From Lineus longissimus (taxonomy: Eukaryota > Nemertea > Pilidiophora > Heteronemertea > Lineidae): DNA of 64,000 bases. Positions 38,885 through 52,900 of the stretch are shown here, piece after piece; position 1 is the stretch's first letter; each line of letters opens with the position of its first letter. The position numbers and the translations under genes are program-made. The stretch covers positions 5,210,501-5,274,500 of the forward strand of contig NC_088309.1 of assembly GCF_910592395.1 (NCBI RefSeq), written 5' to 3'. The notes beneath the pieces were generated by a model that searched no databases, had not been told where the DNA came from, and saw only the letters and a program-made list of their open reading frames with translations.

Positions 38885-39810
38885 CAATTAATCAAAAAGT
38901 GCCCGTCATGTCCGTCGTGCCATTGCAAGGTAATAGCAAATTCGCGTCACCTTTGATAGTTCCTTAATATGACCAGATCGCTTGGGATGGCATCTTTATG
39001 CTGATTGAAAGCATTCTCCGTTAGGTCGCTTCTGAAAAGAATATATTAATAATAATGGTTAATTTGATACGAGTATATAGGGAAAATGGTAAGAAAAGAC
39101 CTGTCGCGGGCAGGTTTTGTCCCCAGCAGTGGTTGGGCTGAAAGGATTAATGATTAATGGTTATAATTAACTAAGCGTTGTCGATTAATGGCTGTGATAT
39201 TCAACCTACATTGTTTGACGGGCTATACCAAAACATCATGTCAATGCCGATCCTGATCGGCCTACCCAGATGTATCCACATTAAGTCGTGATAATTCATT
39301 CGTACACAGCGGCATCCAAGGGTTTGGGCGAAATGACGTCTCTACTCGAACTGTGTTTGACGAGACAACCAATACCGACAGTGAGATATCAATTTCTATC
39401 AATTTCTATTCTGAAACCCTTCAAACTTGACTTATTTTTGGCATAATCCACTGAGAATCTGCTTTCGAAAAACTTTAGAAAAACCCAAAAGGATATGACT
39501 ATCTCACCAATACCTATATGGTCAATAACGAGGCTAATACATAATCCATTATAGAAAATAAACACTGTAACCAAGTTGTTTTAGAATCCAAAGTAATGTC
39601 TGAAAGTAACTTACATGTAAATTATAGATCTCAGTTTAAGCCTAATTGGATTTCTTGCCAAGGTCAACATTGACAATAGTTGATTACCAATATCGATACC
39701 TTATTCATCAATAATTGATTGTGTTCACCCGCGAGGACAATTAGTCAAATCTATTGATCTGCGTCGGCGGCCGATATTTTACAGAAATATTGGTTTAACT
39801 ATTGAGCTTA

Positions 39811-40053
39811 ATGACCCCAGGAAAGGTTGCATGTTTACAGGGACGTCAGGCTGCACCCATTGATTGCAATGAACTTCTCAACGACATCCGACCAGCAGTT
39901 CGTGCGCCAGAGGCAAAAAGGATGCGGACAGATAGTTTACGAAAAGTCTTTAGGAAGATCGGAGGACTACGTCTGACGCACCGAAACGATCCGGTGAAAC
40001 GTCGATCGCCGTTCGAAAGCTACATGTATCCCCATGCCGATGACTATTGCTGA
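39811..40053 (+). CDS. Possible 80-residue basic protein, doubtful
   Basis: ATG 39811 opens an 80-codon frame ending at a TGA (40051-40053). The product is strongly basic (KRMRTDSLRKVFRKIGGLRL, RNDPVKRRSPFES) and more GC-rich than its surroundings. An acceptor-like TTTTACAG lies at about 39783. It has no signal peptide, so a neuropeptide precursor is not supported despite the dibasic sites. The Kozak context is weak (T at -3). It could instead be a terminal exon of an unseen gene, or chance. Confidence 0.3.
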   Translation: MTPGKVACLQGRQAAPIDCNELLNDIRPAVRAPEAKRMRTDSLRKVFRKIGGLRLTHRNDPVKRRSPFESYMYPHADDYC

Positions 40054-40600
40054 AGCTCAGCAAGACTGCCTTTAGGAAATGTTTTAACTTATACCAAGTC
40101 TTGATATTCCAAATATTGGGTTGCTCCTATAAATATTTTAGAAAAAAAGTGTAAGTCGTGTCCTGCAGCGAATTGCACAGAAGATTAGGTATGATCTTCA
40201 GATCCTATGATCAGGCTTAAAGATTAAATGGCGGACAATGTTCTGCGATTAAATAGGCTAGCAGTTGAAAAAAGGGGCCATTGAAGTAAATATGAAATCT
40301 AAGCTTATTAAATGGAACGCGTGGTTCGTAATATGGTTCAAAATAAATCCGTTTAGTAAATCTGAATGTCTAAACCGCGAGTGGGACAAGGATTATTTTA
40401 TTGAAAACTGTCTCCGGACTGTATACAGCAACATAGAGTAAATTCATGGGGTTCTTACCCAGAAAATACGCATCGTACTTAAACAATTTATGTAATTTTT
40501 TGTACGAGTAAGATTCGTCGGTCCCCCCCCCCCCCCGATTATTCACGCATCGCATCAAAGATCAGATTTCATAAGACACTGCAAATGTTAAGCAACTTTT

Positions 40601-41068
40601 CGTGCCTTCATTATCGGCAACTGAAATGAACTCTGCGTGCCTTCATTATCGGTTAGTATTGTAATGGAAACTCGGCTTGCCTTCATTATCAGTTCCATGT
40701 AATATTGTAATGGAAACTCGGCTTGCCTTCATTATCAGGTACATGTAAAATTGTAATGGAAACTCGGCTTGCCTTCATTATCAGTTACGGCAATGAATAC
40801 TCGGCTGGCATTCATTACCAAGTACCGCAATGAATACCGGCTCTGCGCGCCTTCGATTCTATAGTTACTGAAATGAATACATAACTTGCCTTCATCATAG
40901 GTTGATACTCCGCGTGATTTCATTATTAGTTACCGTAATGAACATTAGTCCGCGTACCTTCATTCAGTTTAACTGTAATAAGCAATCGCCGTGTCTTCAT
41001 TACCAGTTACTGTAATACTTCACGCGCCTTCATTACCAGTTACATGCACCGTAATGAAGGAATGCAGA
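40601..41068. repeat. Minisatellite with GCCTTCATTATCAGTTAC core
   Basis: About twelve tandem units of 35-58 bases share the core TTGCCTTCATTATCAGTTAC followed by GTAATGGAAACTCGGC. Units at about 40660-40790 are nearly identical, while those after 40800 have diverged (GCATTCATTACC, ACCTTCATTCAG). There is no protein-coding frame and no spacer diversity of the CRISPR kind. Confidence 0.85.
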
Positions 41069-43235
41069 GCAACAACATCTAGCTAACATGTACATAAACA
41101 ACACTGTTTCTCTGATCATCACCTACCTTCGAGTAGACGAAAAGCATCCATCAGTGCTGCTCCCCAGCAATGCACACATCAAATCGAATATCACATCACA
41201 AGCTGTACTATTTGTTTGACATTACTTTAATGTCAACGATAAAATTATGGATTGTTCCCAATTGTATGTACCCCAACATGTAATAATGGTCTTGTATAGC
41301 CTTAGGTCGAAAAAATATTTGTCAATGTACGCCTATTAGGTATATCGAGTAGGCCTAATCAGTTAATATTCCCCCGTTGGTACTCGGCCTCCTACAACTT
41401 GCAGTTTAGGGTGGATTTCCCGTGGCAGGAGTTGATGTTAGGTGAGCCGAGCTAATCGATACCAATTCTGTTGAGAGAGGAATATTAGATTAGACTCAGC
41501 TTAACTAAACACAAAGAGCTGTTCGTTTGTCTCTTTGAATCCTGAGCATTTTACTGAAATAGCTATCATTCAGGCTATATGTACAATGTATATCCTTTTC
41601 AAATCATCATACTAATATACGCGACGATCACTTCTGCAAAGAAATTTGAAGGGAAAATCATCAATATAGCATTGTGGGGCAGTTATGGATTGACAGGGAG
41701 GACCGAGGATGGAACGAGGATGGGGTGGTTTTGGACATGTCTAGGAAATTCTGAGTTACATTCAGTTTTGGTGAGATCTTCGTTGCAGTCTGAACTCAGA
41801 GTGCAACCCCCTTTTTTGTAGTAGCCTATAAGTATTGATCAAAGTATTTTTATATGATTTCGCCCAATTGTTGCGTCGTACGAGTCTACGTTAAAGATCA
41901 TTCAAACTGGTTTGTTTAATCCAATGCACTTTAAAATGGATTTATTAGAAAAACATGGTACACCGTCAAGCTGGTGAAAGTGCGGTAATTGGCTTAGTAC
42001 TAGAAGTTTTGCTTGTCCTATATTATGGTAGTGCCTTGTTTCTTTGTACTGCATTCTCTGGGTACAGATTGGAGCAAGAAGATTCAGAATCAGCCAATCA
42101 ATCAATAGATCGATCACCCAATCAAAATGTTAAAACATCCTTCCAACTGACAATACGAATTGCCCCAACTGGCCGGACTCCTCGATTCTTCTCGAGCCCT
42201 TGAATCAACACCACTGTAACGCCTACAGTTCTTATCCATCATCCCCTTTTTCAGAATCATGCTCTAAAATACGTTGATTCATTACAAAGGTAGAATACGG
42301 TGTGCTTACCCAGTAATGGAGAAATAACTTTTCACTGCCCGCTGTAGAAGTCAATTTAGTACCCGTTGGCAACGATATCCAATGGTAGACTTCTTACTAG
42401 CTGCTAACACACTCCGTGAGAACACCCAACTGGTCGGACCGGTAATTCGATAATCATTACCAATACTATAGACAGATTCTAGGGAATGGTGAAGGTTGTA
42501 ATGGCTAAATGTAATCGATCTCAAAGCTTGGACAGCCAAGCGAACATGTTAATGGAAACCAACCGCAGCCCAAGAGGAAATGAGATAAATGTCTATAACG
42601 CCTTTTTACAGGAAGAGTCGCTATTAAGAGTATGCTGCTTTCTGACGGCAATTTAAAGTTTGATTTAGGCTGCTTGCTTGCTTAATTTAGTTGCTGGTCT
42701 TGCCGGCATGTTGCTGGAAACATTTTTGATATATATATTAATTAAAGTAGTACTTCAGTAAGAACTCGAATTGTTAGTTCCAGCCTCACCCGAAATCCAC
42801 CCCATTTTCCACCTTTGTAGCGGCTGGTATGGCATGTATAGGAGAAACCCTATTAGCGATTTCGTGTAACTTAATCATGCCTACACCTGCCTATCTTGGC
42901 TGCTGCCTTCAGTCTCCCTTTATGGGTCAGCTAAAACTGGCTTGATTTTTTCAATAAACCAGTCCGGAGTGATTCCAAAATGTTTCAATCCAGTGTGGTC
43001 AAATAATATTTTGGCAACAGTACAAAAGTTTTCTGTAAAACAATCTTTATTTCAGGAAATATCTCGATCGATGGACTTGTTTTCTCGAGCGCTCGAGATA
43101 TTGATTATAACACACATATAAATATGTCTAGGTCTATGATTTTCATTTCAGTATCTAGTCCTAAACTGACGACCTGTGGTTCCCAGCCCAGTGGCATAGC
43201 TGCCGATGAGTCAGCAAATTTAATGTAAATTGGGC

Positions 43236-44101
43236 TTATTTGAATTTCCTAATGTCTCTGTTGATTTCAGCGACTACTTTTTCTATTTCGCCATCGAACT
43301 GTTTCACTTTTGCAACCATGCCCTCCAGGTGGCTCGGGTATTCATGCATGGTATTCGGGGGAAACGCTTGATAGTTTATCCACTGTAAAAACTCGCCAAC
43401 TTCCGTATTGTCTTTAGCTTTCACGAACTCCAGTTTTCTGGCGGCATAATTGGCACTCTTATATTGTTCCTCCGTCCTTAAATTCATGCCCTGTGCCTCG
43501 TACGGGTCATTCACTAAGGCCTTTTCGTCTGCTTGGGTTTCCTGCAAAGGCAATGGTACGCTGATGATAAAAACTCCGATGGCAACGACTTTCACTAGTA
43601 CTGTTAAATTCGGCAAATTCAACTGCATCACTTTACAGTTGAAGACGATATGATAGATGTGCTGGTTTAAGGAATTGTTATGTACAGAACTGAGAGGTAT
43701 TGGTTGTTTCATCAAACATCGCGCGGATCGAGCTAAAATGCAGGCCAAAACTGCGGTACTTCGTCAAGTTTTGGTTTCATGAGACAAAGTCACAATCATA
43801 AGGACGCGATAAGATCGACCCATTTAAGTTGAAGTTTTTAGATGGGCCGTTGCTAAACTCTAGACAAAGTGTAATTACCATTTTTGATGACCGTATCTAG
43901 TAAACTTACGTGTCTGTTCAAGAAAAACTTGAGTATGTAATCAACGTTCCGACTGTCTTCGATTAGATGGACGCACACTTTTCTAATCTTAGGGTTGAGT
44001 TTTATTGCCTTTTCCTTCGACTTGGACCTTTTTGCCCCATCGTTAGCAACCCGAGGCTGTCCTGATATCGTGAAGGAGTCTTTCGAAGACTTTGTCCCCA
44101 T
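43236..44101 (-). CDS. Candidate two-exon gene, unknown membrane protein
   Basis: Exon 1 (44101-43910) starts at ATG 44101 in AAGATGG and encodes 64 residues (MGTKSSKDSFTISGQ to DYILKFFLNRH), ending exactly at a GTAAGT donor. An acceptor TATATTCACAG just upstream implies a 5' untranslated exon. Exon 2 ends at a stop at 43236 and contains a hydrophobic stretch (VLVKVVAIGVFIISVPL) followed by a charged helical tail ending VVAEINRDIRKFK. Phase-0 acceptors fit after ACCAG (about 43664) or ATGCAG (43623); I cannot choose. Alternatively exon 2 is its own gene, starting at ATG 43628 with a signal peptide or anchor (130 residues). I do not recognise the family. Confidence 0.5.
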
Positions 44102-44138
44102 CTTCAGCTTGACCTCACCGGCAGTGATTTAATACTGT

Positions 44139-47100
44139 GAATATAAAAGGCAATTGGAGAATCGGATTAGAATGGAAGACGGACGGGTCAAATGCACATT
44201 TCACTAAACGGTCATGTCATTATGCATTGTGCTTCGATCCAAGGTATAACGTATGCTGTAAAGTCACAGGAGCCGTACTGACGACTATTGAGAGGAGTCA
44301 GTGACACATAATGACAAGGACAATGTCTCTTTGGAATTATCTCTTTGTGTAGTATCACTGCAGTACTACCAAGCAAGAGCAACATACTCGATAGACCCTA
44401 TTCCAAACTTTGCTGAACTTGCTAACCCTACCTTGGCTTGAGAGTAAATCGGACACACAATCAGGGAGCCTGTTACTTCTCGATCGTGTGACCTCAGTTC
44501 CAGACCCTGATCATCAGTATCTTCCAGGAAGATCCGGGATCGAAGATTTTCGAGGCATGTCCCTGTAAGATATTCAACTTTTGGGGCATGAACAACGCCC
44601 TCACACAATCATTCAATCGATAATACGCAGTTTTCATTCTTAGGGGAACATTTACCGATTGCCATTATTATGCGTAAGCCCATTCGCCTCAAAACATGAC
44701 CTAGTTTTTGGAATACATGTCCTTTGGTGACTCTTGATCTCACGCATGTTGTTTTTGTGGCACCCCTACAATCGTGATCGACTCCAGGGCTGTCTTTGTT
44801 TCTCAGGAGCCAATGCACATGCAAGACGAAATGAGGAACTAACCAAATATTATCAAAGACTGTTAGCGTGCATGTGGCTAGCCAGAAACTTATTGTAAAG
44901 GACGTCCGGATGTCGTGTCTTCTTCTGTTGTTGCGACAAATATTGATATACCGGTTTAGAAGTAGAAAATGTTCCCCTGAAAAAGGGTTCGGCGCAATTG
45001 TTTTGCATACGAGGCCACGACCGTCAAGAGCTCAGAGTTTAAAGCACATAAAAGAATAATAGAATCACCTCTTTTGCCCAGACATTCTATCCTAGGAGAT
45101 TTCATAGTATCTTGATGGTCTCTTATCGAAGACAACGTGTCCTGAACCGTTTCCTTACAGTATTTCGGAGACGATGTCACATCCAACATGGCCCTGGTAT
45201 AAAGTAACAAGCAGTTTCGTCTTAAATATATTTATTGTTCAAGAAGGGATTTTGGCACAAAATATTCTACCACCTAGTGAGCCAACCTCCCACAACATGA
45301 CCTGCAAGTGTCCATATAAACTGGACCAGCATTTAAGCAGGAAAGTGAGAAATGATAAAACAGCTGTGACTTCCAGAAACCAAATAATTGATTGAAGGAC
45401 ATACCATACTCTTCCTTCACCTCTTTAAAACCACAGAATCCATTCATCTTTATAAGCTCTAAAAGTTTATTAAGAGGGTAAGTTCGAACAGTTTTGCCTT
45501 CTTAAAGTGGTAGAGTACGCCCCTCAGAATATTCTGCCAAAACTGTTGAACTAAACACCTATGTGTATCTCTTCAGCAAGACACTTTCCTGTCCCAGGTA
45601 GGGGCAATTTAGAGGCGAAATGAGAGCATATGTCTTTTGTAGCAAACTAAAGGACGAAATTTCTTGGCAGGCTACATATTGTTTTAACAGCATATAGAAG
45701 TCATTTCGGCAGCCATTCATTTAGTTTGTAAACAGGAAGGAGTCAAAAGTTATCATAGTTAAATTGAAAAGTCATCATACTTACCGGTAGGTGTATTTCC
45801 ACCCAATTAATTTCCACAAATGTATCCGAAGTTTTGTCTCACGGATAAAGTGAGTGGCATTTCATTCACTACATGAACCCCACTTTATGAATGACATCCT
45901 AAAACAACCTCAGACTCTACACATACCTATCAGCTTCTGTTGGATTTTGAAAGGTCCTGGGTCGCACAAAAATTGACTAATCTCAATGCTCTTTACTTAA
46001 CAGGCAATTAAAGTGTGTCTATGGATTAGGAATTCAATACAGCAGTTGGGTGTTCCTGGACAACCTAAACACCACTTAATAGAATCTCATTAGAGAAAGC
46101 AACTGTGAATGTGCGTCTCCTTGTGTATACATTATGGCAGCAGATCTAACGAAAAGTAACAATCCAATGGACCACACTACAACTGTAGTGATAATCATGA
46201 TACATATTCAACCTGGCTAATCAACACTCCCTCTAAACTGCAACAGGCCTGAGATGAGCCGACCACCTCAGGTAAGATACATGTACCTCAAGTACTTCAC
46301 AACCTGACCAGCCTTGAAACATTAAGTGATTATTGCTGTGTGGCTAGATCGCGTTTAATAGTGCAAAACAAACATGCAGAGATACAAGTATTCACATTAT
46401 TCATTAGGCCATTGAGGACATTTCACTTTACTGATTATTGTGGTTATTTCTGACTTCACAATTTTCCAACTCAAGGACTGAGACGTGGCTTTGACATGTC
46501 CATGTTTTGAGGAAGTGGTGATGAGCAGGGGAACACATTCAATGGCAACAGTTCCTGTAAACATGGCCTGGTTGTGGTGCAAGGTATCACCGTGGGCAGA
46601 CTGGTCTTATTCAGATAACTGAGAATTATGACTAAGACTCCCTTCTTTGCCATTGAAGATATCTGCAAAGGGAGGGCATCCCGGCCCTGTTGGTATGCAA
46701 ATGCACATGACTGACAAGCATATCATAATGGAAATGTTCGTGCGAATACACATGACAGGCAAATATATTGCCAACTTACAATGTACATGTACATGATTGT
46801 ATGTTAATGATAATACAGAAATTACTTGATTATATCAACACTTGGTTCGAAAAAACAGAGCACAACAAGCAGTTTATCATGCACGTGAGTTTTAGAACAT
46901 TTTCGAAAGGATTTCAAACGTAGCTGGGTTCACTTTACAAAACATTGATGTCCACCAATTATGGGTATCTTATTAGGCAGAGTTTAATAATGATAATATA
47001 CCACTTACCTTCATACTACAAACAAATTAAACAGTCATAATGATAATACTGGCATCTAATTATTAATATGTGAACATACCAAATTATTATGCTTTGTACT

Positions 47101-49955
47101 TATACATAGTTGAGTTGACCTCGGGGAAAACATTCACACAAAGTATATGTAGTAACATAATTTCATTTTGAAATGATTGTATTTTAAAATATTTTGTGAA
47201 CATGATTTGAATAAATAATTACATCTTCTATAGCATCAGGACTAAAAATTTCCTGCGAGCCTTGAAATTGCCACCTGTTCTAATTCTACATGCTATTCCT
47301 GAAAACTTATTTCTTTCCTATTGGGACACTATATTTGGTACCATATAATATTTTCAATCTGCCCTGCAAGCAACAGGCTTTGTCAAGAACAGCATCAGTA
47401 TTTTCACAGAAAAGGCATAACAATGATAGCCAGCAAAAAGCAGCAAGGAAATAATTCCCACAAAAAATTGCATTAGCTGTGCAACTGTTATGAACAATTT
47501 GTATATTATCAATAACATGGGGATACCTATCTCCTTCTTTTCTCAAAGATTTCATTTTCTACATGATGAAAATTAAGACTAATATCTGTACAGCAATCTG
47601 AACTATCATATACACCACTACCATCTCCAACATTCTTGAATTTCTGAAATTGCCAGAAAAACTAGATTCGATTTATGACTAACACATCAAAATGTACAAT
47701 ACCTGATAACAGTAATGTCAGTATTGCAAGTGCTCGATTTACACTTTTCCAAAAAAGCCTGTTGCATCCTTGTCAATTGTTTACAAGTAGGCCACTGGGA
47801 ATCAGGAACCAGCCTTTTAAGGGAAAGCAGTTGAGCAATTGAAACGGAGACTCATTGTTGGAGATGGCAGCATTACATTCTCAATAAACTGAAGCTTATC
47901 ATATCCTCAACTAACAACAGGTAGGTACAGGTTTGGAAAAGTGCTCCTTCGTCCATTTTGTACAAGTTGGGATGAGCTTTCACTTGACCAGAACTTTCTG
48001 CTGGCAACACTGTCAAGAATACGGGGAGGGGGAACATTATATGAATTTTTCAAAAAGATTCCCAAGTCCTTGATTTAGGAGAAGCAAGTCAAGCCCCATG
48101 CAATCACAAAGAAGCTATTTTCCAAACTCTGCCCTGATAAGTCTTCGCCATTTCAAGAGTTTGTAGCACCATATACAGTGAATTATCTACAAAAAAAACA
48201 ATTGAATAAAACAAATTTTAGTCATGATACATGTAGTTATTTTACAGTTGCAGTGCTCAACCATGTACATCGGTGCAACATACATGTAGATTAGATACAG
48301 TTCAGACCTTCATGTACAGCGTCTGAACACAACACAGTGACCAAGTTGCCTACATAACGTCACCCCATAAATCTTCTGATAGCGAACTGCCTACATGACA
48401 TCTGAACAGGTTCAATTCATATTCCCAAGATAAACTTGTCGGAGCAAAAACCTTGTACTATGTTGAAATATGAGACTTGTCATTTTCGTAATTTCAAGTC
48501 CGAACCACACCACACAGTGACGAAGCATTGAAAAGATGTTTTCAGGACCACATATTCCCAGCCGAAGTGATGTGTAATGTCACGGACGCCTCCGAATGAC
48601 ATCAGATATGTCATCATGTTGATTGTGATGTCACGCAATTCCTGATTTGTCCCAAGCCAGAATTTAATGGTCCAGAAAATGTGATTTATGGCACTGTGGT
48701 TGGGCCTTTAACAAAAATGACAAATCCTGTATTAGAGCATGTAGGCAGCCCAGTACATAGATTACCAAAGGTTACACAAAAACAATTTGATCAGTAACTT
48801 TATATGATCAGATATATGAGCATGATTGTATGAACACGATTTGAAATGATATCTAAATAGACAGCAACCTAGTGTCAGCTATCTTGGACTGGACGTAAGA
48901 AAATATATTAGAACATCTACATGTATACAAGATATTACACAACACAACATATCTGACTGCAGAACAATTCTTATTCTTAAACGAGGACTATAGGCAAGAG
49001 CTAGGGGTCAAATTTACCTTTAATTATGAATATGCATTGATAGTGAACGATGATATAGCAATAAGAATGCTTCAGTAAAGAACAGCAAGATTATTCTTCA
49101 AGGCATTATCAGTTAAAAACAACTTACTTCTTCGTTGATTCTCAGTTTGCAGAGTTTTAGAAAATTAAAAAAATGGTACACACTCTGGCCATACCATAAC
49201 AAACAAGTTTCTTCTTAGGAATAAAACCTACCCATGAATAAAGGAGTTGGCATGATATAGCATAAGATTCTTCTGTTATTTGAATGTCCATTCAAAATAA
49301 GTATTGCAATATGAAAGTGACTAACCCGTACTGTCTCAATAAGACAATTATTTTGTGGAATAATACCTACATGTAAGTAGACAAAGCAGTAAAGAATAGC
49401 TCTTGAGTAAATGATAAGCATGGTTAAGAGAGAGGCAAGAGGTCGTTCCTTCAGAAGCTGTATATTATGTATACATAGTATGTAAGGCAAATGTATGTTC
49501 AAATATCTGAACTGAACATGTCACATGGTGTTATGTTATTAGGCAGAAAAAACCTCTGAAGCTTACTATACAACACCACAGACAGAGTCAATAAGCCAAG
49601 ATCGTGAGTAAATAAATTGCAAGAAGCAATTATATCGGGAGTAACCACTTCTTTGAATTGGAATTAGAACTGAAATAGGCCACTTTTTCCATATCAACAC
49701 ACTGGCATTAAAAGCAGGCTATAGATACAACAATGACTGCAAATTATCTGCAGCCTTGAAGTAAATATGTGTATGTATATATTATTAATATTTGTACAAT
49801 ACAAAATACACAAACTTGATTATTAGAACCTCTGACCACACTAATGATGATCTTAGCGGGAGGATTATAGTTAACAGTAGGCCCCCATATCCACAAATAC
49901 ATAAATTATCAATCCTCTGATATTGTGAGATGTTCCACTAAGACTTGCTTTCATG
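44139..49955. other. Long AT-rich non-coding stretch, partly CUEDC1 3' UTR
   Basis: No supported exon on either strand. The sequence is AT-rich, with many reverse-strand AATAAA words, so up to several kilobases next to 49956 may be CUEDC1 3' UTR. The end near 44139 probably holds the promoter and 5' exon of the candidate gene at 43236-44101. Confidence 0.45.
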
Positions 49956-52900
49956 TCATACCATGTCATCTGTGTGGTGAGTTATGACAGTGTCGGGGTG
50001 GTACGGTGGCCGTTGAACTGTCTTGTAGCTGGGTACACTGCCAAGATGTGAGCCAGGCTGAAAAATAAAGATTGTAGAATTCATCAGTCACAGAGACCCC
50101 ACATCAAATCGTGGCAAAATTGAAGGCCCATCATCTGAACAGTCGCACGAATTCGAGAGATTGAACAAAACTAACTAGTTTTTGAGGACCAAATTTCCTC
50201 AAGGTGTCAAATCGAAATACATTCAAAAGTATGTCAACAACTCAATGAAACTCAAAACGTTATTTGGTACCATCCCAAAACATCATCTTCTAGGGTTCAA
50301 CACAGAGTGATTTCCCATCAGAAAGTTTTCAATAATTTACCAGTGGTTCAAAGGTCGGTCGATCAAGGCTGACCGCTGCCTCAAGTTCCTCTTCAAAGTT
50401 GTCATCATCGTTATCCTCAAGAAGGTTCAAGGTTGATGGAGCAGACGACTCCTTTAATCTGCTCAAAGGTCAAGGTCATATCAATACATAATAAACATCA
50501 TAGCCAAACAGAAGTTTTCTGTAGAAAGTGACCGTAAAGTTCATATTTGTTCTCTTGACAATATTAGGTAAGGTAAAGTGGTACATTTGTAGCCCTGGTA
50601 CAACTATTGCCTCTGAATTGTAATACGAAACAGCTGGAAACACATAAATAAAATGTGTACTCTTATCTATTATCTACAGTGTAGGGGCTATGATGATTGC
50701 ATTAGGCTGTAATTGTACCACTTTACCTTACTTTGTGATAAAACGTAGGATGAAACTTGTGCCTCTGGCAGAAACCAATGCCCTGAGGGAGTGGTCTGCC
50801 CCAACTCAGGAGAAACAAGCCCAACTTGAAAGACAGCTCAAGAGTAAAACATGTTATCTACACTATAACCATGTCCAAAGTTGAATGTTTTCTACTACAT
50901 AAGGATACACTTGCTTTGGGCTCTTTGTTTTACGTTTTCTTGAGAAGAATTTTCTCGCTAACGCCTGGTACTTCTTCCTCGACGCTGAAAGACAAAAAGT
51001 TCAAATTATCTAACTACAACAGTTTTGCCAGTTTATAGAAAAAGGACTCACTTCAAGTAGAAATTATTGAAGAGAAATAAGATGCCTTTGTGAAGAAAGG
51101 AATTTTGAGGGCACCAGGCAAAAGAGGAGGGCACTATGGCCCGTGCTCCATTGCCTCAGCGAAATTCTAGCCCCGTTCAGATTTGATGTTAAATCCTGAA
51201 TGAACTCACAATTTCCCATCTGGCTCAACTGTTTCTTGAATTCTGCATTCTGATCATTCTCATTTTCCACCGTCTTAGTGAAGGGAAAGGCATGAACCGG
51301 ATCCTGGGTCTTGTCCTCCCCGTACCCCTCATGGTGATCTTCATCAGAATCACTAGTCACCATTGGCTCAAAGGCAGTGGCATTCATTCGATCTGTAATA
51401 AAAATGAGTTGCTTATCAGCTTTGTGATTTTTACTCTATAAGTCAATATGTTTGATAGCAATTTTGGCCAAAGTCCTCATAATTCAAGCACCTGCTTTAT
51501 ATGAAAGGAGATGCTGCAAAAATAATCAAAACCATTACCCATCCCTGCTTCAAAATAATATCCTGAAATAACTTAAATGATGCAAAAAACTTTTCTCTAT
51601 TACTCACCTCTTTCAAGTGTCTTCATGAAGTCTTCATTTTGTTGTAATATCTCGAGAAACTCTTCATTCTGCAGAGCTAAGGCCAACTTCTCGTCTTCTA
51701 ACTGTTGAGCAAGTTCAGGGTCAAATTCCGCAGCAAGACTCGAGCGCCTTTGCTCATTCACCGCCATCTTCTGACGCAGCACTGTTTGACTAAGCTCAGC
51801 TCGGGCCTGATTCTAGCAGAATGAGGATTTTAAAAAAGAAATTTAATATTTGGAACGTCCACAGAACATACAACGCATGTGCTCTTGATCAAAATTGGGA
51901 TACAATATTTTTCGAGGGCACCTGTTGCTTGAACACATCATTATGCGCACCAGAATGCATTCGAACCATTCGTAATACTTGCCATTGATCAAAAAGCATT
52001 TTCATGAAATTGTAACATATGTTCAATGCTTTATCACTGATGATTGATTTTAAAAGTATTATTGTGTTTCACCGTACTAAATAACGTTGTTTTATTACTA
52101 CGTAGTTGGCATGTCACAGAAAAAAGTTTCATGTGCTATATGTACACTTGTATCTACCATGTATTATCATGAAATGTTCTCTTTAAAAATGTTTAGTTTC
52201 AATTCAGCAACTTGCTTCTGCTCTCGACCTTAATATAATCAGCCCTTTGGCATACTTTGATGACTTCCTCTTTTGTAATTTTGAAGTTGTCCCCTTGAGC
52301 AGTTCCTTCAGAAAATTTTAAGAAAAAGTGCGTCTAAGATTTCATAAATCCATACAAAAAGACTAATTATCTATCAGAATGCCATTCAAAGATTTACTAC
52401 ATATAATCAACAACAACTCTGGAGCTTCTGAGATTAAATTTGCTGTTGACATTCCCATTGTGTCACAGTTTTCAAGGATTGCCAAAATGGCAACAAACCA
52501 GGTTGGCATGAGAAGCATGAATACTGCTGCAGTACCACTAATAACAAATGAAGTTTTGTGTTATAGGAATAGTACTAGTCATTGACCCAAATCCCAACAC
52601 ACTAATTGAACAGCACCACTGACATTGTACTGTAAATCACTACATGGTGTGATATCCAGAGTACACTGTATGACAGAGAAAAAACTGACGGAAGCAGCAC
52701 CTTACAATAACTTGATACTTTCATCAAGTGTTCACTTCCGGCTTTTTTAAAGACTTCCAATAGACCTGTTGGTTGCAATATCATAGTTTTAATCGGTCAC
52801 TTTCAGGCAATGAAATGGATGGTTTTAATTTTTTTCCTGGCACAGGGTAAATTCAAATAATTTTCAAGCCCAGCACACAGCTACACCCTAAAAAGATTTC

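Larger units (their letters stand above)
38885..43235. other. Intergenic region with satellite DNA
   Basis: Apart from the doubtful ORF at 39811-40053, no coding signal is seen. It holds a run of 14 C (40523-40536) and a ~470-base minisatellite (40601-41068). The rest is AT-rich and featureless. Confidence 0.45.

Noticed and set aside
40601-41068. CRISPR-like spaced repeats
   Set aside because: Units are contiguous, diverged and of variable length without unique spacers, and the genome is eukaryotic.
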